Positions 34,490-43,259 of a stretch of DNA of 64,000 bases are shown one piece after another; positions within the stretch are counted from its first letter, which is position 1; the number at the start of each line of letters is the position of its first letter. The DNA lies in contig NZ_WTTB01000002.1 in the NCBI RefSeq assembly GCF_009828835.1, forward strand, positions 248,001-312,000. Direction: 5' to 3'. The notes beneath the pieces are model-generated. The model ran no database searches and had not been told where the DNA came from. It worked only from the letters and a program-made list of their open reading frames with translations. Source of the stretch: Erysipelothrix urinaevulpis. GTDB taxonomy: Bacteria; Bacillota_I; Bacilli_A; Erysipelotrichales; Erysipelotrichaceae. The position numbers and the translations under genes were made by a program.

Positions 34490-35551
34490 TTAGAAAAGCT
34501 TTCGTATATCATTTAACATGATAAAGATAAACAATGCAAAAATTAAGACAACACCAATCATCATAATCACTTCCTCAAGTTTTTTATTAATTGGTTTGCC
34601 TGTGATCATCTCAATCAATGTAAGTATAGCACGTCCACCATCCATCACTGGAATTGGCAATAAATTAACAACCGCTAGGTTAACAGAAAGTAAAGCCACT
34701 AAATTTAAAAAGAATAAAAATCCATAAGTTCTAACCTGCGACGTTACTTCAAATATCCCGATAGGTCCTCCAACATTATTTAAACCAATGCCTCTGAACA
34801 ATCGTGTAATAATAAAGAAGAATTGTACGATAACTGTTTTAATCTCAAGCAGTGCCACCGGAATTGCTGAAAAGACTGTTAAATCACGATGTTTACCCGC
34901 TGGTGCAGTGATCCCCATAATATAACGCTCATCCTTCTCATCGCGTTCTGGATGAATCGTGGTTGTGAATGTCTCACCTTGACGATCAACTGTCACATCA
35001 AAGCCATATTGACCATATGTCTCTAAGGCAATAAAAACTTCATTAAATGTTTTAGGTTTTAAATGAGTTCCATCATGAAAATTAAACTCAACAAATTTAT
35101 CATTGGCTTGAAGTCCTGCTTCAGCTGCTGGAGAGTTTTCTTGTACCGTTGCGATTTCCGCTTTTGGCATATCAACGGTCCCATTGTAAGTACTCATCCC
35201 CCAGAAAATCAAGAATGCTAAAATAAAGTTCATGGTGACACCTGCGAGCATCACAATCAGTCTTTTCCATGGTTTTATCCCATTAATTGTCCGTTCTTCA
35301 GGAACCTCAATATTATCTTCTACTGGTGCATCTTCACCTGCCATCGCAACAAATCCACCTAATGGAAATGCACGGATGCTGTAAGTTGTTTCCCATTCAG
35401 GTTTCTTCAGTTTGAACAGAACTGGTCCCATTCCAATTGCAAATTCATGACAGTATACGCCAAACTTCTTAGCGGCAAGTAGGTGTCCTAGTTCATGAAT
35501 CAAAACAATTATTCCCATAACCAACGCAAAAACAAGTATATTAAAAATCAT
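34490..35551 (-). CDS. rseP: Site-2 metalloprotease RseP/RasP
   Basis: Intramembrane zinc protease, 353 aa, that cleaves anti-sigma factors and leftover signal peptides. The first transmembrane helix carries HELGH (residues 20-24). A PDZ domain lies about 120-200 (around QENSPAAEAGLQANDKFVEF). The second metal motif is NLLPIPVMDGGRA near residue 300, followed by the last helices. Length is somewhat under the usual 420 because only one PDZ domain is present. It ends the uppS-cdsA block; dxr, which lies between cdsA and rseP in Bacillus, is absent here. Confidence 0.95.
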   Translation of the reverse strand: MIFNILVFALVMGIIVLIHELGHLLAAKKFGVYCHEFAIGMGPVLFKLKKPEWETTYSIRAFPLGGFVAMAGEDAPVEDNIEVPEERTINGIKPWKRLIVMLAGVTMNFILAFLIFWGMSTYNGTVDMPKAEIATVQENSPAAEAGLQANDKFVEFNFHDGTHLKPKTFNEVFIALETYGQYGFDVTVDRQGETFTTTIHPERDEKDERYIMGITAPAGKHRDLTVFSAIPVALLEIKTVIVQFFFIITRLFRGIGLNNVGGPIGIFEVTSQVRTYGFLFFLNLVALLSVNLAVVNLLPIPVMDGGRAILTLIEMITGKPINKKLEEVIMMIGVVLIFALFIFIMLNDIRKLF

Positions 35552-35567
35552 AAGTAAACACCCTCTC

Positions 35568-36338
35568 TTACCCTACCAAAACTGATAGTACTATATTAAG
35601 TGTTAAAATTGCAAATACGAGTGAATCAATCCGATCCAAAACTCCACCATGTCCTGGAAAGATATGGCCGAAGTCTTTAATGTCATAGCGTCTTTTTACT
35701 AAACTAAAGGATAAATCCCCCAATTGTGAAAGGATCGGCATTAATAATGAAGCAACAACAAGTGGAATTAAATCAATGTGTGCTTGAACAACGAAGTAAG
35801 CAAAGACAAATGATAGGATGACACCCCCAACATAGCCTGCAATTGCTCCCTCTACTGTTTTATTAGGTGATAATCTTGGAATGAGTTTCGTCTTTCCAAA
35901 CATTTTTCCACCAAAAAATGCACACGTATCTGCACCAAAAGCAGCAATCATTGGATAGATTAATACAACCATGTCAATTTCAAGCAAGCGCTTAAACGCA
36001 ACAGCTGTTGTTACCAACATAACAATCATTAAGAATGAAAATGAAAGTTCATCCAGTGTATACCATTTGAACACAACTGCCATGATAAAAAACACTAAAA
36101 GTATTGCTGAAACATAAACCACATACAATGATTCTGGAATAAGCATAGCTCCTAAGACAAACAACACATAGGGTATCAATACAATCGGTGCAACTTTCGT
36201 TCTTCGGGTTCGATACACTTCATAAGCACCAACCGCTAAAAACAAGGAAACTAATGCTTGAACTGCAATCGGTCCCAAAAAAACACTTCCTAGTAATACA
36301 GCAATTAGAACAACTGCTGTAATAATTCTTTCCTTCAT
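35568..36338 (-). CDS. cdsA: Phosphatidate cytidylyltransferase
   Basis: Makes CDP-diacylglycerol from phosphatidate and CTP, the precursor of phospholipids and of the PgsA reaction. The 256-aa membrane protein has about eight hydrophobic helices and the family signature near the C-terminus, SQLGDLSFSLVKRRYDIKDF then PGHGGVLDRIDS. The start is ATG 36338, shortly after a GGGGG ribosome site formed by the last uppS codons; a longer frame reaching into uppS is rejected. It is translationally coupled to uppS. Confidence 0.96.
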   Translation of the reverse strand: MKERIITAVVLIAVLLGSVFLGPIAVQALVSLFLAVGAYEVYRTRRTKVAPIVLIPYVLFVLGAMLIPESLYVVYVSAILLVFFIMAVVFKWYTLDELSFSFLMIVMLVTTAVAFKRLLEIDMVVLIYPMIAAFGADTCAFFGGKMFGKTKLIPRLSPNKTVEGAIAGYVGGVILSFVFAYFVVQAHIDLIPLVVASLLMPILSQLGDLSFSLVKRRYDIKDFGHIFPGHGGVLDRIDSLVFAILTLNIVLSVLVG

Positions 36339-36339
36339 C

Positions 36340-37014
36340 TTATAAACCCCCAAACGTACGTTCTCGAGCTTCAAACTCACTGATACATTTTCTAAATTCA
36401 TCACGTGTAAAATCTGGCCATGCCAAGTCTAAAAAAACCAACTCTGCATAGGCTAACTGCCATAATAAATAATTCGACAAACGCTTATCGCCACCTGTAC
36501 GAATTAATACATCCACTTCAGGAAAATCAGACGTATCCAAATAACTGGAAAAAACCTCTTCAGTTATTTCTACTGGTTGATCACGAACCAATTCTCTTGT
36601 TGCACGAACAATTTCATCACGCGAACCGTAGTTCAACGCAAAATTCAAGGTCAACTTGGAATTATGTTTCGTTTTCTCTACAGCATTTTCCATGACTTTA
36701 CGTGTTTTTTCAGGTATTCTTGACAAATCACCAATCGTAGATATCGCAATACCTTTTTCCATTAATTCATCTAAGAATTTATCAAAAAATACAGCCGGCA
36801 ATTTCATTAGGTACTCAATCTCTTTTTCTGGTCTTTTCCAGTTTTCAGTTGAGAAAGCATAAAGGGTAATCACTTCGATCCCCATATCTAAAGCTTCAAG
36901 GGCAATATTACGAACGTTTTCACTTCCGTAATAATGCCCTACAGTTCTTTTTTTATTTCTCTTTTGAGCCCAACGACCATTGCCATCCATAATAATAGCA
37001 ACGTGTTTAACCAT
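36340..37014 (-). CDS. uppS: Undecaprenyl diphosphate synthase
   Basis: Cytoplasmic cis-prenyltransferase making the C55 lipid carrier for wall and polymer synthesis, 224 aa. Substrate-binding motif HVAIIMDGNGRWAQKR at residues 4-19 includes the catalytic Asp. TLYAFSTENWKRPEKEIEYL and the C-terminal RTGGDKRLSNYLLWQLAYAE are diagnostic. Usual length is 230-260, so it is on the short side but complete. It lies 2 bases after frr and next to cdsA, the standard Firmicutes arrangement. Confidence 0.97.
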   Translation of the reverse strand: MVKHVAIIMDGNGRWAQKRNKKRTVGHYYGSENVRNIALEALDMGIEVITLYAFSTENWKRPEKEIEYLMKLPAVFFDKFLDELMEKGIAISTIGDLSRIPEKTRKVMENAVEKTKHNSKLTLNFALNYGSRDEIVRATRELVRDQPVEITEEVFSSYLDTSDFPEVDVLIRTGGDKRLSNYLLWQLAYAELVFLDLAWPDFTRDEFRKCISEFEARERTFGGL

Positions 37015-37016
37015 GA

Positions 37017-37550
37017 TTAAACCGTCATTATTTCATCAACTTTAGCTTTTGAAATATCATCAATTTTTTTAATGAATTCATTCGTTAAAGTTTGAATATC
37101 TTCAAGCATCTTTTTTTCTTGATCTTCAGGTAATCCTTCTGTCTCTTTAACATCGTCATTCAAATCACGACGAATATTTCTAATTTGAACCTTGGCCTCT
37201 TCCGCAAAAACACCCACGTTTTTAGATTCAGCACGACGTGTTTCTTCTGTTAATGCAGGAACATTAATACGGACATTGGTTCCATCATTTTGTGCTAATA
37301 AATTTAAATGCGATTCATTAATCTCGCGCTCAATTTCTTTTAAAATTGATGGATCAAATGGTTTAATAGCAATTTGAGTTCCTTCAACGACAGATATTTG
37401 TGCAATTTGATCTAAAGGAGTTGGCGTACCATAGTACTCAACATTAACACCATAAAGGATTGATGCATTTGCACGTCCAGTTCTGAGTGTCGCTAATCTT
37501 CCTTCAAAATCACTAATTACTTCTTCCATTAATAATTTACCTTCTTGCAT
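37017..37550 (-). CDS. frr: Ribosome recycling factor
   Basis: Splits the ribosome after termination together with EF-G. The 177-aa protein is a few residues shorter than the usual 185 at the N-terminus. Key regions: LATLRTGRANASIL (residues 19-32), VEYYGTPTPLDQIA, and the C-terminal helix RNIRRDLNDDVKE. Its ATG comes straight after the pyrH TAA, and the ribosome site GGAGG is formed by the last pyrH codons, so the two are coupled. Confidence 0.97.
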   Translation of the reverse strand: MQEGKLLMEEVISDFEGRLATLRTGRANASILYGVNVEYYGTPTPLDQIAQISVVEGTQIAIKPFDPSILKEIEREINESHLNLLAQNDGTNVRINVPALTEETRRAESKNVGVFAEEAKVQIRNIRRDLNDDVKETEGLPEDQEKKMLEDIQTLTNEFIKKIDDISKAKVDEIMTV

Positions 37551-38273
37551 TTAGTTTCCTCCTTTAGAAATACGGGTTGCCTCAGCTTCCCCTTTTACTG
37601 CTTTAATTATATTATTTTTCTCATTCATATTAAAGACAATTAAATCAATATCATTATCCATACACATTGAAGTTGCTGTAGAATCCATGACTTCAAGCCC
37701 TTTTTGTAATAAATCCATATACGTAAGGCTATCAAACTTCGTAGCTGTTTTAACGACATTAGGATCCGCATCGTACACACCATCAACACCGTTTTTAGCC
37801 ATTAAAATAACATCCGCTTTAATCTCAGATGCACGTAACGCAGCAGTTGTATCTGTTGAAAAGAATGCAGAACCTGTTCCAGCGCCAAAGACCACTACTC
37901 GACCTTTTTCCATGTGTCGAATGGCTCTACGTGGTATAAATGGTTCAGCTACTTTTGTCATATCGATTGCTGTTTGGACACGTGTTTCAACACCATTTCT
38001 TTCAAGAGCACCTTGAATCGCTAGAGCATTAATCACAGTTCCTAGCATACCCATATAATCAACTTGGATACGATCAATCCCTAAATCTTCTGCCATACGA
38101 CCTCGAACAAAGTTACCACCACCAACAACAATTGCTACCTCAACACCTGAATCAACAATTGTCTTAATTTGAGAGGATAAATCATCTAATACCTCACGGA
38201 CAAATATTTCATCATGGTTAGATAACGCTTCACCACTTAGTTTTAATAAAATTCTTTTATACATGCTGTCCAT
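37551..38273 (-). CDS. pyrH: UMP kinase
   Basis: Hexameric bacterial UMP kinase converting UMP to UDP for RNA and for UDP-sugars, 240 aa. N-terminal [12 protein letters not shown] binds phosphate. [14 protein letters not shown] and [20 protein letters not shown] are the nucleotide-binding segments. It belongs to the rpsB-tsf-pyrH-frr set; a hairpin with a T run separates it from tsf, so its level may be lower than that of the two translation genes. No fusion or truncation. Confidence 0.97.
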   Translation of the reverse strand: MDSMYKRILLKLSGEALSNHDEIFVREVLDDLSSQIKTIVDSGVEVAIVVGGGNFVRGRMAEDLGIDRIQVDYMGMLGTVINALAIQGALERNGVETRVQTAIDMTKVAEPFIPRRAIRHMEKGRVVVFGAGTGSAFFSTDTTAALRASEIKADVILMAKNGVDGVYDADPNVVKTATKFDSLTYMDLLQKGLEVMDSTATSMCMDNDIDLIVFNMNEKNNIIKAVKGEAEATRISKGGN

Positions 38274-38277
38274 CCTT

Positions 38278-38304
38278 TCAAAAAGGACACAAAATGTGTC
38301 CTTT
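38278..38304 (-). terminator. Terminator or attenuator after tsf
   Basis: Perfect 10-bp stem AAAGGACACA/TGTGTCCTTT (38282-38304) followed by CCTTTTTG on the minus strand, between tsf and pyrH. The T run is short, so partial read-through is probable. Confidence 0.75.
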
Positions 38305-38317
38305 AGTTAGTTTGTTA

Positions 38318-39202
38318 TTAATTAACTTTTGAAGCTTTTGCAACTTCTTCAGCGAAGTCTTCTTCACGTTTTTCAATTCCTTCACCAACTGCAAAACGAA
38401 CAAATGAAACAACATCTGCATTTTGGTCTTTAAGAACTTGAGCAACTTTAACGTTTGGATCTTTAAAGAATGGTTGATCAACTAATGAAACATCTTGCAA
38501 TGTTTTATTAACACGTCCTTCAACAATCCCTTTAACAACCTTTTCAGGTTTGTCAGCTAAAGCTGGATCATTCTTGATAATTTCAATTTGAATATTTCTC
38601 TCATGTTCCATAACTTCTGCTGGAACTTCTTTACGTGAAACATAAATTGGTGACATTGATGCAACTTGCATTGCGATATCACGTGCAAATTCTTCTGATC
38701 CTTCAACAACTGTAACAGCTGAAATACGACCACCCATGTGGATATACTCACCAAATACTTGATCATCAGTTTTTGTTACAATTTCAAATCGACGCAATGA
38801 AATTTTTTCGCCAATTTTTGCTGTTGCTTGAGTAATTGCATCTGCAACACTTGAACCATTGTAATCAAGTGCTAATGCAGCATCTAAATCTTTTGGTTCT
38901 TCATTAAGAATCAATGTTGATAATCCATTAACTAAATTAAGGAACTCTTCGTTTTTAGCAACAAAATCAGTTTCTGAGTTTACTTCAATAACAACTGCTT
39001 TATTTCCATCAACCACCAAGTTTGACAATCCATCAGCAGCAATACGTCCTGATTTCTTCTCTGCACTTGAGATTCCTTTTTCACGTAACCAGTCAATAGC
39101 TTTTGTGATATCGCCTTCAGTCGCTTCAAGCGCCTTTTTGCAATCCATCATCCCTGCTCCTGTACGATCACGTAATTCTTTAACAAGTTTTGCTGTAATC
39201 AT
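38318..39202 (-). CDS. tsf: Elongation factor Ts
   Basis: Guanine-nucleotide exchange factor for EF-Tu, 294 aa. The N-terminal UBA-like domain (ITAKLVKELRDRTGAGMMDC and KKALEATEGDITKAIDWLRE) is followed by the core that contacts EF-Tu with NSETDFVAKNEEF. The C-terminal part ends in REEDFAEEVAKASKV. It lies 40 bases after rpsB as usual, without sign of a separate promoter. Confidence 0.97.
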   Translation of the reverse strand: MITAKLVKELRDRTGAGMMDCKKALEATEGDITKAIDWLREKGISSAEKKSGRIAADGLSNLVVDGNKAVVIEVNSETDFVAKNEEFLNLVNGLSTLILNEEPKDLDAALALDYNGSSVADAITQATAKIGEKISLRRFEIVTKTDDQVFGEYIHMGGRISAVTVVEGSEEFARDIAMQVASMSPIYVSRKEVPAEVMEHERNIQIEIIKNDPALADKPEKVVKGIVEGRVNKTLQDVSLVDQPFFKDPNVKVAQVLKDQNADVVSFVRFAVGEGIEKREEDFAEEVAKASKVN

Positions 39203-39242
39203 ATAAAATTCCTCTCTATCTTTATATTTTATTAGATCTTAA

Positions 39243-40151
39243 TTATTTTTCTTCTGTTTTTTCTGTTTTAACTTCTGGTCTACGGTTACCTTGTCCTCTA
39301 TTTTGTCCTTGGTAACGGTTTTGACGACGACGTTCATTACGTTGACGACGTTCTTCGAAACGTTGACGACGACGACGTTCGTTTTCTGCATTTTGTTGTT
39401 CTACATTAACAATAACATCTTCCATTGTAATGTCATTTTCTTGATCACCTTGGTGAGCAACTGTTAAGATACCATTTTTTGGTTCAATCATTGCGTCTGC
39501 CATTAAAGCTGACACTAAACGAATTGAGCGAATTGCATCATCATTACCAGGAATTGCAAAGTCAACTGCATCTGGATCACAGTTTGTATCAACAATTCCA
39601 AAAACTGGAATATTTAATTTACGTGCTTCCGCTACTGCGTTAGCATCTTCGATTGGATCAACAACAAATACTGCATCAGGAAGTTTTTTCATTTCCTTAA
39701 TTCCACCTAAGAAATTCTCTAAACGATCTTTTTCTTTAAGTAGTAATGCAACTTCTTTCTTTGTATAAACGTTTATTGAACCTGAGTTTTCCATTTCCTC
39801 AATTTCTAATAAACGACGAATGCTTTTTTGAATTGTTCTAAAGTTAGTTAAAGTTCCACCTAACCAACGTTGGTTCATAAAGAATGAACCTGAACGTAAT
39901 GCTTCTTCAAGTACAATTGTTTTCGCTTGTTTCTTTGTACCTACCATTAATAACTTACCGTTATTTTCAGCGATTTCTAATAACGCTGCATAAGCCTCAT
40001 CGATTTTACTTTGTGTTTTATTCAAATCGATAATGTGTACGCGGTTTTTTGCCGTATAAATGAATGGTTTCATTTTCGGATTCCAACGACGTGTTTGGTG
40101 TCCATAATGGACTCCACTTTCTAATAATTGCTTCATTGTCACAACTGACAT
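39243..40151 (-). CDS. rpsB: 30S ribosomal protein S2 with basic C-terminal extension
   Basis: Small-subunit protein needed for S1 attachment and start-site binding, 302 aa against the usual 230-260. The core is standard ([40 protein letters not shown], and [20 protein letters not shown]). After residue 246 comes a tail of Arg, Gln, Asn and Glu blocks with [16 protein letters not shown] and [13 protein letters not shown], ending in a Lys/Glu segment. The tail is probably disordered and may bind RNA. A structured leader and a promoter lie upstream. Translation genes rpsB and tsf share the transcript. Confidence 0.97.
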   Translation of the reverse strand: MSVVTMKQLLESGVHYGHQTRRWNPKMKPFIYTAKNRVHIIDLNKTQSKIDEAYAALLEIAENNGKLLMVGTKKQAKTIVLEEALRSGSFFMNQRWLGGTLTNFRTIQKSIRRLLEIEEMENSGSINVYTKKEVALLLKEKDRLENFLGGIKEMKKLPDAVFVVDPIEDANAVAEARKLNIPVFGIVDTNCDPDAVDFAIPGNDDAIRSIRLVSALMADAMIEPKNGILTVAHQGDQENDITMEDVIVNVEQQNAENERRRRQRFEERRQRNERRRQNRYQGQNRGQGNRRPEVKTEKTEEK

Positions 40152-40262
40152 AACTAAACTCCTACCTTTCCGTTAGTCCTCCACCACTTCCACAAAACAA
40201 CAACTCTACTTGAGCACGGGTTGTTCCATCCATGGTGTGTGAATAAGGGCTTTATTGCCCAT
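40152..40262 (-). promoter_or_regulatory. Structured 5' leader of rpsB (candidate autoregulatory element)
   Basis: The leader of about 110 nt includes a hairpin GGGC/GCCC with an AATAAA loop, and a longer stem AACAA...TTGTT enclosing CTC-AAGTA-GAG. Leaders of ribosomal protein operons often bind the protein product, so S2 feedback is plausible. No known family was assigned with certainty. Confidence 0.45.
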
Positions 40263-40267
40263 TGATA

Positions 40268-40296
40268 ATAATATCATAAAAAAACAGCCTAGACAA
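40268..40296 (-). promoter_or_regulatory. Promoter of rpsB-tsf
   Basis: Minus-strand TTGTCT (40291-40296), 17-base spacer ending in TGA, and TATTAT (40268-40273). The -35 lies inside the terminator of the aminotransferase gene. Confidence 0.7.
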
Positions 40297-40306
40297 GTCT
40301 AAGCTG
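40278..40306 (-). terminator. Terminator of the aminotransferase gene
   Basis: Stem CAGCCTAGAC/GTCTAAGCTG (40285-40306, one mismatch) followed by seven T on the minus strand. Confidence 0.82.
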
Positions 40307-40337
40307 TGCTTTATTATGATGAGCCGACAATCATTTT

Positions 40338-41468
40338 TTATAATCGCTGAGTTATAAAACTTTCTAAACGATCCATCCCTTTTCGCAATTCTTCCATCGG
40401 AAGACCAAACGACAATCGCATAAACCCATCCGTCCCAAAATAAACTCCTGGAATTAAAACTAAACCAACAGTTTCTGCAAGTTGGCGACCAAATTCAAAA
40501 GAGGTTAGACCATACTCTTTAATAGAGAAGAAAACATACAAACCACCTTCAGGTTTGACATAGTTTATCCCCATTTCTGTTAAGCGTTGGCAGACATAAT
40601 GACTCCTAGCTTTAAACGTCTCAACCATTTCAACCATTTCAATCTCAAGTGCTTTCTCAGCACCTTTTTGAGAAAGTGTCGAAATTCCTGTCACCATGTT
40701 TTGATGTAATTTGTGCATAACATCCATTACGTTCTCTTCCGCTAAAACATACCCTATTCTCCATCCTGTCATGGCATGGGATTTTGAAAAACTTTGAACA
40801 ACGATAATTCGGTCTGTAAGATTTGGATACTCTCGCATTGATGGGTAATCATCACCAAAAACCATCGCACGATAGACTTCATCAATAATGAGATAGACTC
40901 CAGGGTTTTCTTCTAAAAACAATTTCATTGCCTCATTGGATTCCTTTGAGAAAATAGTACCCGTTGGATTATTAGGCGTCGTAATAAGAAGCGCCTTAGT
41001 TTTGTCACTTACATGGGCATCTAACATTGCTTTAGTAATTTGAAAATCATGAGTGCTCGTATCCAATAAACAAGCTTTTGCCCCAACTAATTGAACCTGT
41101 GTTTGATACAAAGGAAAACTTGGGATCGGCACAATCACTTCATCTCCATATTCAAGGATCGACCACAACGCTAACGCTAATGACTCCGTCGCCCCGTTGG
41201 TTATGATACAGTGATTACTTGTATAATTTGTCTTATATAATTTGTTTTCATGACTCACTATTTTTTCTCGAAGTTGATTCAGACCCATTGCCGGTGGATA
41301 ATGAGTTATATTATCATCAAGTGCCTTCTTGGCAGCATCCTTAATTTCAATCGGTGTATCAAAATCAGGTTCACCAATCGTCATGAATAATGTATCTTTT
41401 TGATCTTTATACCGTTCAGAGAACGCTCTGATTCCACTTAACTCAATTTGCTCTAGTTCTAATTTCAT
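40338..41468 (-). CDS. PLP-dependent class I/II aminotransferase (PatA/aspartate type)
   Basis: 376-aa fold I aminotransferase. The PLP lysine is in VQSFSKSHAMTGWRIGYV (near 230). TTPNNPTGT, IIDEVYRAMVF and the C-terminal RLSFGLP with the carboxylate-binding Arg are all seen. Similar proteins act on aspartate, acetyl-diaminopimelate or aromatic amino acids; substrate cannot be fixed. The start is ATG 41468 after GGGGGT, inside the last 26 bases of the unknown gene upstream, so the two are coupled. It ends at the terminator in front of the rpsB promoter. Confidence 0.9.
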   Translation of the reverse strand: MKLELEQIELSGIRAFSERYKDQKDTLFMTIGEPDFDTPIEIKDAAKKALDDNITHYPPAMGLNQLREKIVSHENKLYKTNYTSNHCIITNGATESLALALWSILEYGDEVIVPIPSFPLYQTQVQLVGAKACLLDTSTHDFQITKAMLDAHVSDKTKALLITTPNNPTGTIFSKESNEAMKLFLEENPGVYLIIDEVYRAMVFGDDYPSMREYPNLTDRIIVVQSFSKSHAMTGWRIGYVLAEENVMDVMHKLHQNMVTGISTLSQKGAEKALEIEMVEMVETFKARSHYVCQRLTEMGINYVKPEGGLYVFFSIKEYGLTSFEFGRQLAETVGLVLIPGVYFGTDGFMRLSFGLPMEELRKGMDRLESFITQRL

Positions 41469-41835
41469 CAATATACCCCCAGTCTTTAATTGTATCTATC
41501 GCAAGTAGATTCACATCATTACCATTAATATTTAGTTTTGTTTTTCCATGATCATTTTCATACTGACCTAACCACGAATTAAATTGGCCAAAACAACGAC
41601 AAACAATTGTCGCTACCCAACGATACCCTTCAAGCTCCCCGACCACGACGATATCTTTAGGATCCATCAATTCTATTTTCTCTCTTAATTCCTTAATTTT
41701 ACTTGGTTCAATTGTTTCATAAAGATCCATTAAATCAACATTTTTATCATCATCTCTCAAGTCAATCGTATCAAATGGTTCATCAAGAAATGATAAATCT
41801 AATGGACCATCCGCAATAACAAGCAATTTTCTCAT
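41443..41835 (-). CDS. Unknown small acidic protein
   Basis: 130 aa from ATG 41835, which has GGAGGG 6 bases upstream; a longer frame reaching left-to-right neighbour dacA is rejected. The sequence is rich in Asp and Glu (TIDLRDDDKNVDLMDLYETI near the middle). It has no signal peptide or membrane helix. It includes IVVVGELEGYRWVATIVCRC and a Trp-rich NSWLGQYEN patch. I do not recognise a family. It overlaps the aminotransferase gene by 26 bases and diverges from dacA, with 61 bases between the start codons. Confidence 0.7.
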   Translation of the reverse strand: MRKLLVIADGPLDLSFLDEPFDTIDLRDDDKNVDLMDLYETIEPSKIKELREKIELMDPKDIVVVGELEGYRWVATIVCRCFGQFNSWLGQYENDHGKTKLNINGNDVNLLAIDTIKDWGYIDEIRTRAN

Positions 41836-41896
41836 ACAAAGCCCTCCATAATTTGGTATACTTATTTTAGCACATTTTTCAAAGGAAGTGACATCT

Positions 41897-43171
41897 ATGA
41901 AACGCATATCATTATTAATCATAAGCTTCATTATTTTTCTTTCATTTACACCAGGAATAGTTCTTGCTGAAAGCGACGATATAATTCCACTGGATGAACA
42001 AGGTATTAGTAGCAAGCATTACATTCTCTACGACCCACTCACCAAAACAGTCTTGAGTCAGGCTTTAAGCCACGAAAAAATTGCACCTGCTTCAATTACA
42101 AAAGCACTCACGCTCATTACTGCATTAGAGCTTATTGATCAAGACCCTTCATCGATTGAAATAAAAGTTCCTGCTGCTGTTTACGACGGACTAACCCCTA
42201 TCGCATCAATTGCTGGTTTTGAAATCGACGAAGTCATTACACTCGAAGATGCATTTTATGGTCTTATGTTGCCTTCTGGTGCAGATGCTAGTCGTATTAT
42301 TTCTTGGTATTTAACCCAATCTCCTGAAGGTCTCGCTAGTGAAATGAATAAAAAAGCACAAGCGATTGGAATGAAAAACAGTCTGTTTATGAATACATCT
42401 GGCTTAGACCAAGATAATCACTATTCAACAGCTTATGATTTAGCACTCTTGATTGATTACGCATTACAAAACGAAGACTTTAAGACGATTTACGATGCTG
42501 AAAATTACACAACCTCTAAAACCTCACACCATCCTGAGGGTATAAAATTAGTTGATCGTAATTTAGAATATGCACGTAAGGATAAAAACAATTATATTTT
42601 GGGAGCAAAATCAGGCTATACCGAAAATGCACAACGCTCCTTATCCAGTTACGCTCAAAAAGATAATAAGCAACTTATATTCATTAGCACTTATAACACA
42701 AACAAACTGGCCAGTGAAAACGGTCCAGTAGAAGACGCTAACTTAGCTTATGCCCGAGCATTTGAAGACTACAAGAACATAACAATTCTTTCAAAAAACA
42801 CCGTCTTTGACACTCTAGCAATCGAAAATGCCAAAGCATTTGAATACCTTTCAAGTGAAGATATTAACATTTATATCCCCAAAGATTTAGATCCAAACGA
42901 TATTAAAATAGAAATAAAAGATCAACCCCACAATTTGGTTGCGCCGGTCGAAGCCAATACTTCTATGGGAAATTTAGAAATATCATACAATGACAAAGTG
43001 GTCTATCGAACCCCTTACACCAATCAAGATTTGATTCCAGTTCGTTTATTATCAGTTATTTGGGATTTTTCAAAAGTTTTATTTATCATCATTTCTCTGG
43101 CTCTATTCATTGTTTTTGCTTTCTTATATATACACTCAACAGTTCAGAAATATAAACACTTTAACCGTTAG
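41897..43171 (+). CDS. dacA: D-alanyl-D-alanine carboxypeptidase (PBP5-like)
   Basis: Low-molecular-weight PBP that trims the last residue of the stem peptide, 424 aa. Signal peptide MKRISLLIISFIIFLSF and on to about residue 26; the start is ATG 41897, 8 bases after GGAAG. Active Ser and Lys lie in APASITKALTL. The SxN motif reads PSGADAS, so Asn is not in the common place, as in some Firmicutes members. KSGYTENA replaces KTG. A C-terminal transmembrane helix (about 388-412) anchors it in the membrane, unlike the amphipathic anchor of E. coli PBP5. It may act on pentapeptides from the unusual Ddl. A terminator overlaps the stop. Confidence 0.9.
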   Translation: MKRISLLIISFIIFLSFTPGIVLAESDDIIPLDEQGISSKHYILYDPLTKTVLSQALSHEKIAPASITKALTLITALELIDQDPSSIEIKVPAAVYDGLTPIASIAGFEIDEVITLEDAFYGLMLPSGADASRIISWYLTQSPEGLASEMNKKAQAIGMKNSLFMNTSGLDQDNHYSTAYDLALLIDYALQNEDFKTIYDAENYTTSKTSHHPEGIKLVDRNLEYARKDKNNYILGAKSGYTENAQRSLSSYAQKDNKQLIFISTYNTNKLASENGPVEDANLAYARAFEDYKNITILSKNTVFDTLAIENAKAFEYLSSEDINIYIPKDLDPNDIKIEIKDQPHNLVAPVEANTSMGNLEISYNDKVVYRTPYTNQDLIPVRLLSVIWDFSKVLFIIISLALFIVFAFLYIHSTVQKYKHFNR

Positions 43172-43192
43172 GCATAAGCTTAACGGTTTTTT
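43163..43192 (+). terminator. Terminator of dacA
   Basis: Stem AACCGTTA/TAACGGTT (43163-43170 and 43181-43188) followed by T; the first arm runs into the dacA stop codon. Confidence 0.82.
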
Positions 43193-43193
43193 A

Positions 43194-43222
43194 TTGTATA
43201 AGTCCTAAAGTAATGCTAAAAT
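43194..43222 (+). promoter_or_regulatory. Promoter of the ABC exporter pair
   Basis: TTGTAT (43194-43199), 17-base spacer ending in TGC, and TAAAAT (43217-43222), about 38 bases upstream of the start codon. Confidence 0.72.
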
Positions 43223-43259
43223 GTTGTTGTATGTCAGTAACACAACAGGAGGAAAGAAT

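Noticed and set aside
36339-36404. Longer cdsA reading into uppS
   Set aside because: The extra residues lie in the uppS coding region, and the ribosome site fits ATG 36338.
38278-38481. Small open frame overlapping the end of tsf
   Set aside because: It is an out-of-frame shadow of tsf on the same strand, without a ribosome site.
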